A stretch of DNA of 64,000 nt from an uncultured Alphaproteobacteria bacterium (GCA_949493535.1 CASZWJ010000001.1:283352-347351), one strand, 5' to 3'; positions 10,290 through 19,495 are shown, counted from the stretch's first letter. The notes: generated by a model from the sequence alone, not told the origin. Made by a program: numbers and translations.

Positions 10290-10658
10290 ATGATACAGAT
10301 GCAAACCAACCTTGATGTTGCCGATAACTCAGGCGCTCGTCAGGTGCAGTGCATTAAAGTTCTTGGCGGGTCCAAGAGAATGCATGCTTCGGTCGGCGAT
10401 GTGATAGTCGTTTCTGTTAAAGACGCTATCCCTAAGGGTCGTGTAAAAAAAGGTGATGTTCAAAAAGCCGTTATCGTAAGAACAGCTTCCGACATCAGAC
10501 GCAAAGACGGTAGTGTTATCCGTTTTGACAAAAACGCTGCAGTTCTGATTAACAAAGACGGCGAGCCTATCGGTACTCGTATCTTCGGCCCCGTTACCAG
10601 AGAATTGCGTGCAAAGAAATTTATGAAAATAATTTCGTTAGCACCGGAGGTTTTATAA
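10290..10658 (+). CDS. rplN: 50S ribosomal protein L14
   Basis: L14 is at the subunit interface and binds RsfS/IF6-type factors. The 122-residue product has the standard length, with [20 protein letters not shown] at its N-terminus. The ATG at 10290 follows AAGAAGGAA. rplX begins 1 base after its stop. Confidence 0.97.
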   Translation: MIQMQTNLDVADNSGARQVQCIKVLGGSKRMHASVGDVIVVSVKDAIPKGRVKKGDVQKAVIVRTASDIRRKDGSVIRFDKNAAVLINKDGEPIGTRIFGPVTRELRAKKFMKIISLAPEVL

Positions 10659-10659
10659 T

Positions 10660-10977
10660 ATGCCTAAATTAAAAATTAAAAAGGGTGACCAAGTTATTGT
10701 TTTGTCCGGTGAGGACAAAGGGAAAACTGGTGAAGTAGTAAAATCTATGCCTAAAGAAAGTAAAGTGGTTGTACAAGGTATTAACTTGGTTAAAAGACAT
10801 ACCAAACCCAGCCAAACTACTCCTGGCGGCATTGTTACTAAAGAAGCGCCTATCGATGTCTCTAACGTAGCCATTGTTGACCCGAAAACGGGCAAGGCAA
10901 GCAAAATCGGCTACAAAGAAGTTGATGGCAAGAAAGTGCGCGTTGCTCGTAAATCCGGTGAAGTAATCGATAAATAG
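10660..10977 (+). CDS. rplX: 50S ribosomal protein L24
   Basis: L24 initiates 50S assembly through its KOW domain. The KOW motif ([20 protein letters not shown]) is at residues 7-26, and NLVKRHTKP follows. At 105 residues it has normal length. The ribosome-binding site GGAGG lies in the end of rplN. Confidence 0.96.
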   Translation: MPKLKIKKGDQVIVLSGEDKGKTGEVVKSMPKESKVVVQGINLVKRHTKPSQTTPGGIVTKEAPIDVSNVAIVDPKTGKASKIGYKEVDGKKVRVARKSGEVIDK

Positions 10978-10988
10978 GGGAAAATCTT

Positions 10989-11528
10989 ATGACCAATTTT
11001 GAAAAATTATACAACGAAGTCATAAAGAAATCTCTTGTGGAAAAATTCGGTTACAAAAACCCACATGAGATTCCGAAGTTGACTAAAATTGTTTTGAATA
11101 TCGGTGTCGGCGATGCTGTTACCGATAAGAAAAAGCTCAACACGGCAGCAGATGAGTTGGCTCTCATCGCCGGTCAGAAACCGGTTTTGACACATGCCCG
11201 CAAATCTATTGCTACTTTCAAGTTGAGAGAAGGCATGCCTATCGGCTGCAAAGTAACGCTGCGTTCAGACAGAATGTATGAGTTTTTGGAAAGACTCATC
11301 AATATGGCTCTGCCTCGCGTAAGAGACTTCCACGGTATTACCGGCAAGAATTTTGACGGTCGCGGAAACTTTGCGTTCGGTGTTAAAGAACAGATTATCT
11401 TCCCGGAAATCAACTATGATAAAGTTGAAAACATCCGCGGTCTTGATATTTGCATTTGCACCAGCGCCAAGACTGATGAAGAAGCTAAAGCTCTTCTGAC
11501 CTCATTCAACCTGCCTTGCAAGAAATAG
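10989..11528 (+). CDS. rplE: 50S ribosomal protein L5
   Basis: L5 binds 5S rRNA and forms the B1b bridge to S13. The 179-residue product is full length and carries the [19 protein letters not shown] segment typical of L5. The ATG is preceded by AGGGGAAAA. rpsN follows after 14 bases. Confidence 0.97.
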   Translation: MTNFEKLYNEVIKKSLVEKFGYKNPHEIPKLTKIVLNIGVGDAVTDKKKLNTAADELALIAGQKPVLTHARKSIATFKLREGMPIGCKVTLRSDRMYEFLERLINMALPRVRDFHGITGKNFDGRGNFAFGVKEQIIFPEINYDKVENIRGLDICICTSAKTDEEAKALLTSFNLPCKK

Positions 11529-11542
11529 TGGAGATTTGAACG

Positions 11543-11848
11543 ATGGCAAAAACAAGTGCAGTTTACAGAAACTTGAAAAGAGCTAAAATGGCTAAGAAGT
11601 TCGCTTCCCGCCGCAATAAGCTCAAAGAGATCGTTATGGATAAAACAGTTTCTCCCGAAGAGAGATTCCAAGCGACTTTAAAATTGGCAGAATTACCGCG
11701 TAACTCTGCAGCGAACCGTTACAGAAACCGCTGCAAGCTGACCGGTCGTTCTCGTGGATATTACCGTAAGTTCGGTGTTGCCCGTATTGAATTGCGTGAC
11801 AAAGCCGGCATGGGTGAAATTCCAGGTTTAGTAAAATCAAGCTGGTAG
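11543..11848 (+). CDS. rpsN: 30S ribosomal protein S14 (zinc-independent type)
   Basis: S14 completes the 30S head. At 101 residues this is the long C-minus form: the zinc-binding CXXC pairs of the short form are absent, and only a single Cys ([11 protein letters not shown]) is seen. C-terminal GLVKSSW is conserved. Typical alphaproteobacterial version; ATG follows GGAG. Confidence 0.96.
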   Translation: MAKTSAVYRNLKRAKMAKKFASRRNKLKEIVMDKTVSPEERFQATLKLAELPRNSAANRYRNRCKLTGRSRGYYRKFGVARIELRDKAGMGEIPGLVKSSW

Positions 11849-11860
11849 GAGAATCGAGAG

Positions 11861-12259
11861 ATGTCTATGTCTGATCCTTTGGGCGATATGCTCACACGCA
11901 TTAGAAACGCGCAAAGAGCGAAGAAAAGTGAAGTCGTTTCACCCGCTTCTCGCTTGCGTGAAAATGTGTTAGAAGTTTTGAAAAAAGAAGGCTACATTGC
12001 TGGTTATGAAAAAGTTAATGTAAGAGCCGGTATTGATGAACTTCATATCAAATTAAAGTACCATGAAGGTACTTCCGTTATTACTGAAATTTACCGCGTT
12101 TCAACTCCGGGTCGCCGCGTTTATTCAAGCGTTAAAGATTTGCCGAGAGTTTACAACGGTTTGGGTATTTCCATCATTTCTACGCCTTCCGGTGTTATGA
12201 GTGACCATGAAGCCCGCAAAGCCAATGTCGGCGGTGAAGTTCTTTGTCAGGTATTTTAG
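11861..12259 (+). CDS. rpsH: 30S ribosomal protein S8
   Basis: S8 organises the central domain of 16S rRNA and represses the spc operon in E. coli. The 132-residue product begins [18 protein letters not shown] and contains the conserved [13 protein letters not shown] near the C-terminus. Ribosome-binding site GGAG upstream. Normal length and position. Confidence 0.97.
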   Translation: MSMSDPLGDMLTRIRNAQRAKKSEVVSPASRLRENVLEVLKKEGYIAGYEKVNVRAGIDELHIKLKYHEGTSVITEIYRVSTPGRRVYSSVKDLPRVYNGLGISIISTPSGVMSDHEARKANVGGEVLCQVF

Positions 12260-12271
12260 GGGGAAACTGAT

Positions 12272-12811
12272 ATGTCTAGAGTTGGAAAATATCCTGTTAT
12301 CGTCCCTGAAGGCGTTAATGTTGCTATCAACGGCAACGTTGTTAAAGCTAATGGCAAATTGGGCGAATTAAGCTATGCTTATGACGACAGCCATGTAGTC
12401 GCTAAACTTGAAAACAATACGGTTGTTGTAACTCCGCTGTCTTCTACTAAAGAAGCCAGAGCTTTGTGGGGCACGACCCGTGCCCGCATCAACACCTTGG
12501 TTAAAGGTGTCAGCGAAGGTTTCACCAAAGATATGGAATTAATCGGCGTTGGTTACAAAGCTCGTGTTGAAGGCACTAAAAAATTGGTTTTGTCTCTCGG
12601 TTTTTCTCACGATATTGATTTTGAGATTCCTGAAGGCATTAAAATTACTTGTGCTTCTCCGACCCAAATCAGCGTATTTGGCGCCGACAAACAATTAGTT
12701 GGCCAAGTTGCTTCGGAAATCCGCGATTACAGATCTCCGGAACCTTACAAAGGTAAAGGTATCCGTTATGTTGGCGAATATGTCCGTCGTAAAGAAGGCA
12801 AGAAGAAATAA
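12272..12811 (+). CDS. rplF: 50S ribosomal protein L6
   Basis: L6 stabilises the sarcin-ricin region used by translational GTPases. The 179-residue product contains two L6 domains and the C-terminal signature [17 protein letters not shown] is preceded by GGGGGAAA. rplR follows after 11 bases. Confidence 0.97.
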   Translation: MSRVGKYPVIVPEGVNVAINGNVVKANGKLGELSYAYDDSHVVAKLENNTVVVTPLSSTKEARALWGTTRARINTLVKGVSEGFTKDMELIGVGYKARVEGTKKLVLSLGFSHDIDFEIPEGIKITCASPTQISVFGADKQLVGQVASEIRDYRSPEPYKGKGIRYVGEYVRRKEGKKK

Positions 12812-12822
12812 GGATTAATCGA

Positions 12823-13194
12823 ATGAGTACGCCAAGTAAATTGTTTGAAAAAAACGAAAAAAGAAAAAACCGCGTTCGTGTTGCTTTGAAAAGAGTTGCG
12901 AATGGAAGGATGAGATTATCTGTATTTCGCAGCGGTAAGCACATCTACGCACAAATCATTGACGATGCTAAAGGCATGACTGTCGTTTCAGCTTCTACAT
13001 TGGATAAAGAAGTTCGCGACAACATCAAAAAGGCATCTACTGTTGAGGCCGCTAGCTTCATTGGTAAAGTTGTTGCAGAAAGAGCCGTTAAGAACGGTGT
13101 AATTGAAGTTGTCTTCGACAGAGGCGGCTACATTTACCACGGTCGTGTTAAAGCTTTAGCTGATGCAGCTCGTGAAGCTGGTCTGAAATTTTAG
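12823..13194 (+). CDS. rplR: 50S ribosomal protein L18
   Basis: L18 carries 5S rRNA to the 50S subunit with L5. The 123-residue product has the basic N-terminus, the [18 protein letters not shown] block and the C-terminal [24 protein letters not shown] region. Ordinary family member between rplF and rpsE. Confidence 0.97.
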   Translation: MSTPSKLFEKNEKRKNRVRVALKRVANGRMRLSVFRSGKHIYAQIIDDAKGMTVVSASTLDKEVRDNIKKASTVEAASFIGKVVAERAVKNGVIEVVFDRGGYIYHGRVKALADAAREAGLKF

Positions 13195-13204
13195 GAGAGA
13201 TTAA

Positions 13205-13765
13205 ATGGCACAAGCTGTAGATCGTCGTAAGGCTGAGAAAAAAGATGAATTGGTTGAGAAACTGGTTCACATTAACCGCGTAGCTAAAACTGTTAAAGGC
13301 GGCCGTAACATGTCTTTTGCCGCTGTTGTCGTTGTCGGTGACCAAAAAGGTCGCGTCGGATACGGCACCGGCAAAGCAACCGAAGTTCCGGATGCTATCA
13401 CAAAAGCTACCAACGAAGCTAAGAAGAATATGGTTCGCATTCCTCTGCGCGAGGGCAGAACTCTCCACCATGATATTGCCGGACGCTTTGGCGCAGGTAA
13501 AGTTTATTTGAGAACTGCTCCTGCCGGTACCGGTGTTATTGCCGGTGGTCCGTTGCGTGCTATCTTTGAAGTTTTGGGCGTTCAGGACGTTGTTGCAAAA
13601 TCATTGGGTTCAAATAACCCCTACAATATGATTAAAGCAACTTTCAATGCTCTGGAAGCTATCAATTCTCCGAGAATGGTTGCTGCAAAACGTGGCAAAA
13701 AAGTTGGTGATATTGTTAGCCGCCGTGAAAATTCTTCTAATGCAAAAATGGTTGAGGAGGCTTAA
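13205..13765 (+). CDS. rpsE: 30S ribosomal protein S5
   Basis: S5 contributes to decoding accuracy and the mRNA entry helicase. The 186-residue product has the double-stranded RNA-binding domain with [20 protein letters not shown] and the [15 protein letters not shown] motif. GAGAGATTAA precedes the ATG; rpmD begins 2 bases after its stop. Confidence 0.97.
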   Translation: MAQAVDRRKAEKKDELVEKLVHINRVAKTVKGGRNMSFAAVVVVGDQKGRVGYGTGKATEVPDAITKATNEAKKNMVRIPLREGRTLHHDIAGRFGAGKVYLRTAPAGTGVIAGGPLRAIFEVLGVQDVVAKSLGSNNPYNMIKATFNALEAINSPRMVAAKRGKKVGDIVSRRENSSNAKMVEEA

Positions 13766-13767
13766 TA

Positions 13768-13953
13768 ATGGCTAATAAAAAGACTATTAAAGTTACTCAG
13801 ATTGCCAGCCCTATCGGTCGTCCCGAAGTTCAAAGAAAAACCTTAATCGGTTTGGGTTTGAACAAAATGAACAAGGTTTCTGAGTTAGAAGATACTCCGT
13901 CCGTTCGTGGTATGATTAAGAAGGTGGCCCACCTCGTAAAAGTCGAAGAGTAG
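13768..13953 (+). CDS. rpmD: 50S ribosomal protein L30
   Basis: L30 is a small peripheral 50S protein. The 61-residue product has the pattern [22 protein letters not shown] with the conserved Gly-Leu and the later PSVRGMI. The ribosome-binding site GGAGG is in the rpsE tail. A long palindrome starts at the base after its TAG, which separates it unusually far from rplO. Confidence 0.96.
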   Translation: MANKKTIKVTQIASPIGRPEVQRKTLIGLGLNKMNKVSELEDTPSVRGMIKKVAHLVKVEE

Positions 13954-14056
13954 GGATTTGCAAAAGAGCTGTCATGCTTGGGAATTTTCTCCTGATGTAC
14001 CTAGTTTGTATACGGCGTCGAAAATTCCCGGCGCAGCACAGAGCTTTATCAAATCC
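13954..14056. repeat. Long imperfect palindrome, copy PR3 (rpmD-rplO spacer)
   Basis: GGATTTG (13954-13960) pairs with CAAATCC (14050-14056), and GGGAATTTTC (13980-13989) pairs perfectly with GAAAATTCCC (14020-14029). The apex at 13995-14013 reads ATGTACCTAGTTTGTATAC, a diverged version of the family apex. It lies inside the spc operon, where rpmD and rplO are normally only a few bases apart. Confidence 0.75.
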
Positions 14057-14083
14057 ATTGCTAAATATTTAAGGTGAATGAAA

Positions 14084-14539
14084 ATGAAATTAAATGAAAT
14101 TAAAGACAACGAAGGCGCTAGAAAGTCACGCAAACGCGTAGCCCGCGGTATCGGCAGCGGTTCAGGCAAAACAGCCGGTCGCGGTCAGAAAGGTCAGAAA
14201 TCTCGTTCCGGTGTTGCAGTCAACGGTTTTGAAGGCGGTCAAATGCCTATTTACCGCAGACTTCCGAAACGCGGTTTCAAAAATCCGTTTGCTAAAGAAT
14301 ATGCCGTTGTTAATTTGGACACAATCCAAAAAGCAGTTGATGCCGGCAAGCTGAATGCTAATTCCATTGATGTTAAATCTTTAATGGAATCCGGTATCAT
14401 TTCTAAGCAATTGGACGGTATTCGCCTGTTGGCTCGCGGTGCTATCACAACCAGCGTTACCATCAGCGTCAATTCTGCATCAAAAGCTGCTGTTGCAGCT
14501 GTTGAAAAAGCCGGCGGCAAAGTTACCGTTGTTGCTTAA
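14084..14539 (+). CDS. rplO: 50S ribosomal protein L15
   Basis: L15 is a late assembly protein that contacts many 23S domains. The start is taken at ATG 14084, seven bases after AAGGTG; the ATG at 14078 is too close to that site. The product has about 151 residues, with [19 protein letters not shown] near the N-terminus and [18 protein letters not shown] following. A terminator follows 20 bases after the stop. Confidence 0.96.
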   Translation: MKLNEIKDNEGARKSRKRVARGIGSGSGKTAGRGQKGQKSRSGVAVNGFEGGQMPIYRRLPKRGFKNPFAKEYAVVNLDTIQKAVDAGKLNANSIDVKSLMESGIISKQLDGIRLLARGAITTSVTISVNSASKAAVAAVEKAGGKVTVVA

Positions 14540-14558
14540 TTGCGGATTAGAAAATGTT

Positions 14559-14589
14559 AAAAAGGCGGGATAATTATTCCGCCTTTTTT
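14559..14589 (+). terminator. Rho-independent terminator after rplO
   Basis: AAAAAGGCGG (14559-14568) pairs with CCGCCTTTTT (14579-14588) and is followed by T. It separates secY from the ribosomal genes upstream, unlike the classical spc operon. Confidence 0.85.
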
Positions 14590-14754
14590 CATTTTAAAAT
14601 AATATTGTCTGACTGTTTTAATCTTGTTTGTGGGATTTATTTTATAAGTGGATAATTTAGTTGAATTAAAAAAAAATTAGTGTATTAATATCTGTAGCTA
14701 AAAGGGGCTTTTCTGCCCCGTATTGATGTTTTAAAATATTAAGGATAGTTAAAA
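14590..14754 (+). promoter_or_regulatory. secY leader with GC hairpin
   Basis: After the rplO terminator the DNA is very AT-rich. A TTGAAT near 14661 followed by an AT-rich -10-like region could be the secY promoter, but this is weak. A short hairpin GGGGC/GCCCC (14704-14708 and 14715-14719) lies about 35 bases before the secY ATG and is a candidate post-transcriptional control element. Confidence 0.35.
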
Positions 14755-16107
14755 ATGGTATCATTAGCAGAAAAAATGGCAAGCAATTTGGATATGTCTG
14801 CCTTTAGCAAAGCTGACGAACTCAAAAAAAGATTGTGGTTCACCGTCTTGGCTTTGATTGTTTTCCGTCTCGGAACTTTTATTCCTTTGCCGGGAATTGA
14901 CCCGCATGTTTTGTCAGAGATTTTTGAAAAGAACTCCGGCGGTATTCTTGGCATGTTTAATATGTTTGCCGGTGGCGCTTTAGAGCGTATGACCATTTTT
15001 GCATTGAATATTATGCCTTATATTTCGGCCTCCATTATCATCCAGTTGGGGCAAACGATTGTGCCGTCACTGGCTTCTTTGAAAAAAGAAGGCGCAGCCG
15101 GGCATCGCAAAATGACACAGTATACTCGTATCCTGACGGTTTTGATTACCATTATTCAGGGCTACGGTATTGCTATCGGTTTGGAAGGTATGCATGGTTC
15201 TGCCGGCGTTTCTGCCGTTATTAATCCCGGATTTGTTTTCCGTTTCACCACAATCGTTTCTTTGGTCGGCGGTACGATGTTTATCGTTTGGCTGGGCGAG
15301 CAGATTACAGCCCGTGGTGTCGGCAACGGTTCTTCTTTGATTATTACCGTCGGTATTATTGCCAATATTCCGACTGCTTTGGCCCATACTTTTGAGTTGG
15401 GGCGTGTCGGTTCAATGTCTTTGCCTGTTATTCTTATGCTTATGGTCATGGTATTGGCTTTGATTTATGTTATTGTCTTGGTTGAAAGAGCTCAGCGCAA
15501 AATTATCATTCAATATCCGAAGCGTGCCGTTATGGGACGTATGGGCGCAGCCGAGAGTTCTCATTTGCCGTTAAAAATTAACCCGACCGGCGTTATTCCG
15601 CCGATTTTTGCCAGCTCCCTTTTGTTGCTGCCTATTACGGTTGCTAACTTAAGTGCTGAAAACGGTCCGGCGTGGGTTCAGGAATTGAGCCAGTTGCTCG
15701 GTCACGGCCAGCCGTTATATTTGTCTTTGTATGCCGGCTTGATTTTGTTCTTTGCTTTCTTCTATACCGCGGTTGTTTTCAATCCGGAAGATACGGCTGA
15801 TAATTTGAAAAAACACGGTGGCTTTATTGCCGGTATCCGTCCGGGCAAAAACACGGCTGAATATTTAGATTATGTCGTCACCCGTTTGACGGTTCTCGGC
15901 GCTGTTTATTTGGTGGCTTTGTGTATCCTGCCTGAGATTTTGATTTCTAAATTGTCTGTTCCGTTTGTTTTGGGCGGCACGACTTTGCTCATCGTTGTTC
16001 AGGTTACAATGGATTTTGTCGGTCAGCTTCAATCCCATTTAATCGCTTATCAATATGAGTCTCTGATTCGTAAAGCTTCTTTGGCCGGCAAAGGAAAAAG
16101 AAGATAA
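14755..16107 (+). CDS. secY: Sec translocon channel subunit SecY
   Basis: SecY is the protein-conducting channel of the inner membrane, acting with SecE/SecG and SecA. The 450-residue product has ten predicted hydrophobic segments. It carries the plug-region PLPGIDP near residue 45, GGILGMFNMFAGG, and the C-terminal cytoplasmic loops with the family pattern GIRPGKNTAEYL. The start ATG follows AAGGATAGTTAAAA. Its TAA shares a base with the adk ATG (TAATG), so secY and adk are coupled. Confidence 0.97.
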   Translation: MVSLAEKMASNLDMSAFSKADELKKRLWFTVLALIVFRLGTFIPLPGIDPHVLSEIFEKNSGGILGMFNMFAGGALERMTIFALNIMPYISASIIIQLGQTIVPSLASLKKEGAAGHRKMTQYTRILTVLITIIQGYGIAIGLEGMHGSAGVSAVINPGFVFRFTTIVSLVGGTMFIVWLGEQITARGVGNGSSLIITVGIIANIPTALAHTFELGRVGSMSLPVILMLMVMVLALIYVIVLVERAQRKIIIQYPKRAVMGRMGAAESSHLPLKINPTGVIPPIFASSLLLLPITVANLSAENGPAWVQELSQLLGHGQPLYLSLYAGLILFFAFFYTAVVFNPEDTADNLKKHGGFIAGIRPGKNTAEYLDYVVTRLTVLGAVYLVALCILPEILISKLSVPFVLGGTTLLIVVQVTMDFVGQLQSHLIAYQYESLIRKASLAGKGKRR

Positions 16108-16784
16108 TGAATAAAGACGGATTAGGTTTGCATTTGGTCTTTACCGGAGCCCCCGGCTGCGGTAAAGGCACACAAGCCAGATTGTTAAAAGAACGCGTTG
16201 CCATTCCCCATTTGTCAACCGGCGAGATGTTGCGTGCCGAAGCAGCCAAAGGAACGCCTCTCGGCTTGGAAATCAAAGCGTTAATTGACGGCGGCAATTT
16301 GGTTCCCGATGAGCTGATTATAAAAATGTTGTCAGCGCGAATCGATGAGGATGATTGCAAAAGAGGTTTTATTCTTGACGGTTTCCCCAGAACGCTTCCT
16401 CAAGCGGAAGTTCTGGAAGATATGCTTAAAAAGAAGGGTATTGCGCTAGATGCTGTTATTGAAATTCAGGTGCCTGATGAAATTATCATGGAGCGTATTT
16501 TAGGACGTTATGCCTGCATGAAATGCGGACAAGGTTACCATGATAAGTTCCAAAAACCGAAAGTTTACGGCGTTTGCGACAAATGCAGCGGAACAGATTT
16601 TTACCGCCGGATTGATGACAACCGCGAGACTGTTCAAAACCGGTTGGTAAATTATCGTGCTCTGACTTATCCGACAATTCCTTATTTTGAGAAAAAAGGT
16701 CTGCTCAGAACGGTTGACGGAACAGGAACTATTGAGGCTGTTGCCAACAAAATTGATTCTTTGTTGGCAGTGGCGGGCGAATAA
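16107..16784 (+). CDS. adk: Adenylate kinase (zinc-LID form)
   Basis: Catalyses ATP + AMP to 2 ADP. The P-loop GAPGCGKGTQ is at residues 14-23; the NMP-binding LSTGEMLRA and the GFPRTLPQA motif follow. The LID domain (about residues 130-165) contains two CXXC pairs (CMKC and CDKC), the zinc-binding arrangement common in alphaproteobacteria and Gram-positives. It lies in the usual position after secY and starts within its stop codon. 225 residues, full length. Confidence 0.96.
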   Translation: MNKDGLGLHLVFTGAPGCGKGTQARLLKERVAIPHLSTGEMLRAEAAKGTPLGLEIKALIDGGNLVPDELIIKMLSARIDEDDCKRGFILDGFPRTLPQAEVLEDMLKKKGIALDAVIEIQVPDEIIMERILGRYACMKCGQGYHDKFQKPKVYGVCDKCSGTDFYRRIDDNRETVQNRLVNYRALTYPTIPYFEKKGLLRTVDGTGTIEAVANKIDSLLAVAGE

Positions 16785-17031
16785 GCTGCGAATCTGGAGT
16801 CGCTTGTTGTAATTTATCATTATATATCAGATTTTAAGCCATTGAAGCAAAAGGCTTGGTTAAGAATCTGTTAAAGTTGAGAATTTTTTTTGAAAAAAAT
16901 GCGTTTTTTTTCAGAATTTTTAGTAAAGGGTGGTTGACACTAACAAATAATAGCCTATAATCCGGCTTAATTTTGGAAAGTGGTGATCAACTTTTTAAAT
17001 TTGTTAATAATATAGAAAATGGAGAGTTAAT
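16785..17031 (+). other. adk-rpsM spacer with hairpins and alpha-operon promoter
   Basis: No gene. CAGATT...AAGCC pairs with GGCTT...AATCTG (about 16828-16871), a probable structure at the end of the adk transcript. Next is an A/T hairpin, GAAAAAAA with TTTTTTTTC (about 16890-16911). The alpha-operon promoter follows at 16934-16961. Confidence 0.6.
16934..16961 (+). promoter_or_regulatory. Consensus sigma-70 promoter of the rpsM-rpsK operon
   Basis: TTGACA (16934-16939), 16-base spacer, TATAAT (16956-16961): both hexamers are perfect. The predicted start is near 16968, giving a leader of about 65 bases before rpsM. Confidence 0.85.
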
Positions 17032-17400
17032 TTGGCTCGTATAGCTGGTGTAAATATCCCAACTGCCAAAAGGGTAGAAGTTGCTTTGACTTATATCTAT
17101 GGCATTGGTCGCAAAACTGCCCAAGACATTTGTGCAAAAACTGGAATTCCCTCAGAACGTCGCGTTCACCAATTGAGCGAAGACGAAGTAGCTAAAATCC
17201 GCGAAGTTATCGACAATGATCTCGTTGTTGAAGGCGAATTGCGCCGCGAGGTTGGCGTTAACATCAAGAGATTGATGGATTTGGGCTGCTACAGAGGTTT
17301 GAGACATCGTAAAGGCCTGCCGGTTCGCGGTCAGAGCACAAAACAAAATGCTCGTACCCGTAAAGGCAAACGCAAAACCGTTGCGAATAAAAAGAAATAG
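17032..17400 (+). CDS. rpsM: 30S ribosomal protein S13 (TTG start)
   Basis: S13 contacts P-site tRNA and bridges to L5. The 122-residue product must begin at the TTG at 17032 (TTG GCT CGT, giving [10 protein letters not shown]): no ATG is available and GGAGAG lies 6-11 bases upstream. [11 protein letters not shown] and the C-terminal [14 protein letters not shown] are conserved. A TTG start on a highly expressed ribosomal gene may limit its translation. Confidence 0.95.
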   Translation: MARIAGVNIPTAKRVEVALTYIYGIGRKTAQDICAKTGIPSERRVHQLSEDEVAKIREVIDNDLVVEGELRREVGVNIKRLMDLGCYRGLRHRKGLPVRGQSTKQNARTRKGKRKTVANKKK

Positions 17401-17420
17401 TTTGAAAAGGTAATTGTTAA

Positions 17421-17813
17421 ATGGCAAAAGCAGTAACACAACGTGTGAAAAGAAAAGAAAAGAAGAATATTACAGCGGGCGTTGCTCACGTAAATTCTAC
17501 TTTCAATAATACAAGAATAACAATAACCGACGCTCAGGGTAATACTGTTTCTTGGTCAACTTCCGGCGCTCAGGGTTTTAAAGGTTCTAGAAAATCTACC
17601 CCTTATGCTGCTCAAGTTGCCGCAGAAGATGCTGGTAAAAAAGCACAAGAACATGGTATGAAAACCTTGGAAGTCGAAGTTAAAGGTCCTGGTTCAGGCA
17701 GAGAATCTGCGATTAGAGCATTGCAGGTAATCGGTTTTACAATCACTTCTATCCGTGATGTAACTCCAATTCCTCACAATGGCTGCCGCATGAGAAAACG
17801 CCGCCGCGTCTAA
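17421..17813 (+). CDS. rpsK: 30S ribosomal protein S11
   Basis: S11 lies on the 30S platform near the Shine-Dalgarno helix. The 130-residue product has [22 protein letters not shown], the [11 protein letters not shown] motif and the C-terminal [18 protein letters not shown]. rpsD, which follows rpsK in many phyla, is absent here as in other alphaproteobacteria. A hairpin separates it from rpoA. Confidence 0.97.
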   Translation: MAKAVTQRVKRKEKKNITAGVAHVNSTFNNTRITITDAQGNTVSWSTSGAQGFKGSRKSTPYAAQVAAEDAGKKAQEHGMKTLEVEVKGPGSGRESAIRALQVIGFTITSIRDVTPIPHNGCRMRKRRRV

Positions 17814-17828
17814 TATCATGAAGATATG

Positions 17829-17862
17829 GAAAGTGAGACTTTTCAGGTCTCACCTTCTTTTA
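17829..17862 (+). terminator. Hairpin between rpsK and rpoA (attenuator or terminator)
   Basis: GTGAGAC (17833-17839) pairs with GTCTCAC (17847-17853); the stem can extend through GAA/TTC. The following tract is T-rich but broken, so it probably lowers rather than stops read-through into rpoA. Confidence 0.6.
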
Positions 17863-17905
17863 GTTTATAAATTTTGCATATGCAGTAATTAAAGAGGACA
17901 TACCA

Positions 17906-18916
17906 GTGATTCAAAAGAATTGGCAAGAACTTATTAAACCGACTAATTTGGAAGTTACCCCGTTTGATGGCGGCAATAAAGCCAAAATAGTGGTTGAACC
18001 CTTAGAACGTGGCTTTGGTCTGACTTTGGGTAACGCAATCAGAAGAGTTTTACTTTCTTCTTTGCAGGGCGGTGCTGTTACCGCTATTAAAATCAACGGA
18101 GTCCTTCATGAATTTTCGGTCGTGCCGGGTGTCAGAGAAGATGTTACCGACATCGTTTTGAACATTAAAGGCTTGGCTGTGGCTGTTCACGGCGAAGGTC
18201 CGAAAGTTATGACTTTGAAAGCAGAAGGTCCTTGCGAAGTTACCGCTGCGATGATTGAAACGGGACATGATGTTGAGATTAAGAATCCTGATCATGTTAT
18301 CTGCAATTTGGACGCTGGTGCAAAAATTGCCATGGAGTTGACTGTCAACACCGGTAAAGGCTATGTTCCCGCATTCCAGAACAAAGCTGCTGATGCGCCG
18401 ATTGGTTTGATTCCGGTCGATGCTATCTATTCTCCGGTTAAAAAAGTTTCTTACAAAGTTGAGAATACCCGCGTTGGTCAAGTTACCGACTATGATAAAT
18501 TGACTTTGGTTGTTGAAACGAATGGCGTTGTTACTCCGGAAGATGCTGTTGCATTTGCTGCCCGCATTTTGCAAGACCAGTTGAAACCGTTTATTAATTT
18601 TGATGAGCCTGAAGCTGAAGTTGAAGCTGAGAAAGAGGAATTGCCGTTCAACCGCAATTTGTTGAAGAAGGTTGAAGAACTTGAACTTTCTGTTCGTTCT
18701 GCAAACTGCTTGAAAAACGACAATATCGTTTATATCGGCGATTTGGTTCAGAAGACTGAGGCTGAAATGCTGAGAACACCGAACTTCGGCCGCAAGTCTT
18801 TGAACGAAATTAAAGAAGTTCTGGCTAAAATGGGTATCCACCTCGGTATGGATACGCCGGGTTGGCCACCTGAGAATATTGAAGATCTTATCAAAAGAGT
18901 TGATGAGCACTTCTAA
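17906..18916 (+). CDS. rpoA: RNA polymerase alpha subunit (GTG start)
   Basis: Alpha dimerises to nucleate RNA polymerase, and its C-terminal domain binds UP elements and activators. The start is GTG at 17906 with AAAGAGG 9-15 bases upstream. The N-terminal domain has [18 protein letters not shown]; the C-terminal domain (about 255-325) has [13 protein letters not shown] and the helix-hairpin-helix [12 protein letters not shown]. At 336 residues it is normal for alphaproteobacteria. A terminator follows at once, so rplQ is transcribed separately. Confidence 0.97.
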   Translation: MIQKNWQELIKPTNLEVTPFDGGNKAKIVVEPLERGFGLTLGNAIRRVLLSSLQGGAVTAIKINGVLHEFSVVPGVREDVTDIVLNIKGLAVAVHGEGPKVMTLKAEGPCEVTAAMIETGHDVEIKNPDHVICNLDAGAKIAMELTVNTGKGYVPAFQNKAADAPIGLIPVDAIYSPVKKVSYKVENTRVGQVTDYDKLTLVVETNGVVTPEDAVAFAARILQDQLKPFINFDEPEAEVEAEKEELPFNRNLLKKVEELELSVRSANCLKNDNIVYIGDLVQKTEAEMLRTPNFGRKSLNEIKEVLAKMGIHLGMDTPGWPPENIEDLIKRVDEHF

Positions 18917-18925
18917 GAAAAAATT

Positions 18926-18956
18926 AAAACCTCCGATAAGAATCGGAGGTTTTTTC
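18926..18956 (+). terminator. Rho-independent terminator after rpoA
   Basis: AAAACCTCCGAT and ATCGGAGGTTTT form a 12-bp stem around a 4-base loop, followed by T-rich DNA. It ends the alpha operon before rplQ. Confidence 0.9.
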
Positions 18957-19009
18957 TTTTATATGTTCTATAAACCCGTTAGCGGATATAAAGAAGGGAG
19001 ATTAGAAGG

Positions 19010-19438
19010 ATGTATTTTCTAACTCCTGAGATTTTTGCTCAGGCAACAGGAGAAGAAACAGCTCATGCCTGTATTTTTGAAGATGTCATGATAATGCTTT
19101 CTTCACAAAAAATGAATGCCGATTATCTTTGGGAAGGAACTATTGTATCGACTAATGTGAAGCAGATAATAACGTTTTATGGTTTATCTATGCCGAGTGG
19201 TTGATTATGGCTTTTTGGGGTATCTCAAAGCAAAGCATATAATGATTTGACCATGCAATATCGGGTGTTGGATAAGAAGTATGATGCTATTTTTGATAAA
19301 ATTTATTTTAAAGAAAAAGATTAGATGTTGTCATATTATAGTAAGAAAGGCCTGAATTATTGCGAGGAATTTTATAAAGATATAAATATGCAATTACTTG
19401 ACGACTTAAAAGAAGTTATGAAAAGCAAAAATAGGTAA
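19010..19438 (+). pseudogene. Broken 143-codon gene between rpoA and rplQ
   Basis: One reading frame runs from ATG 19010 (good ribosome-binding site AGAAGG) to TAA at 19436-19438 but is interrupted by TGA at 19202-19204 and TAG at 19322-19324. Coding-like composition continues in the same frame after each stop (LWLFGVSQSKAYNDL..., then MLSYYSKKGLNYCEEF...). Two nonsense changes in one ancestral small gene fit best; TGA is a normal stop in this genome (for example at 21562-21564). Alternatively these are two or three tiny genes (19010-19204; 19325-19438). The family is not recognised. It lies in a spot where rpoA and rplQ normally adjoin. Confidence 0.6.
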
Positions 19439-19467
19439 TCAAAAGCAAAGATATTTTTTTGATTCTT

Positions 19468-19495
19468 TTGCTTGCAATTCAAATCATTGTATGAT
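19468..19495 (+). promoter_or_regulatory. Promoter of rplQ
   Basis: TTGCTT (19468-19473), 16-base spacer, TATGAT (19490-19495). The TTTTGCTTGCAA string matches the S10 promoter exactly, with the same spacing. The long leader downstream holds a hairpin GCTTTGCC/GGCAAAGC (about 19572-19588), just before the rplQ ribosome-binding site. Confidence 0.6.

Noticed and set aside
18050..18910. 286-codon antisense frame opposite rpoA
   Set aside because: Composition is the mirror of rpoA codon bias; no family resemblance.
19202..19204. TGA read as tryptophan
   Set aside because: Several normal genes in the window end in TGA (for example 21562-21564 and 29825-29827), and a TAG follows in the same remnant frame; gene decay is simpler.
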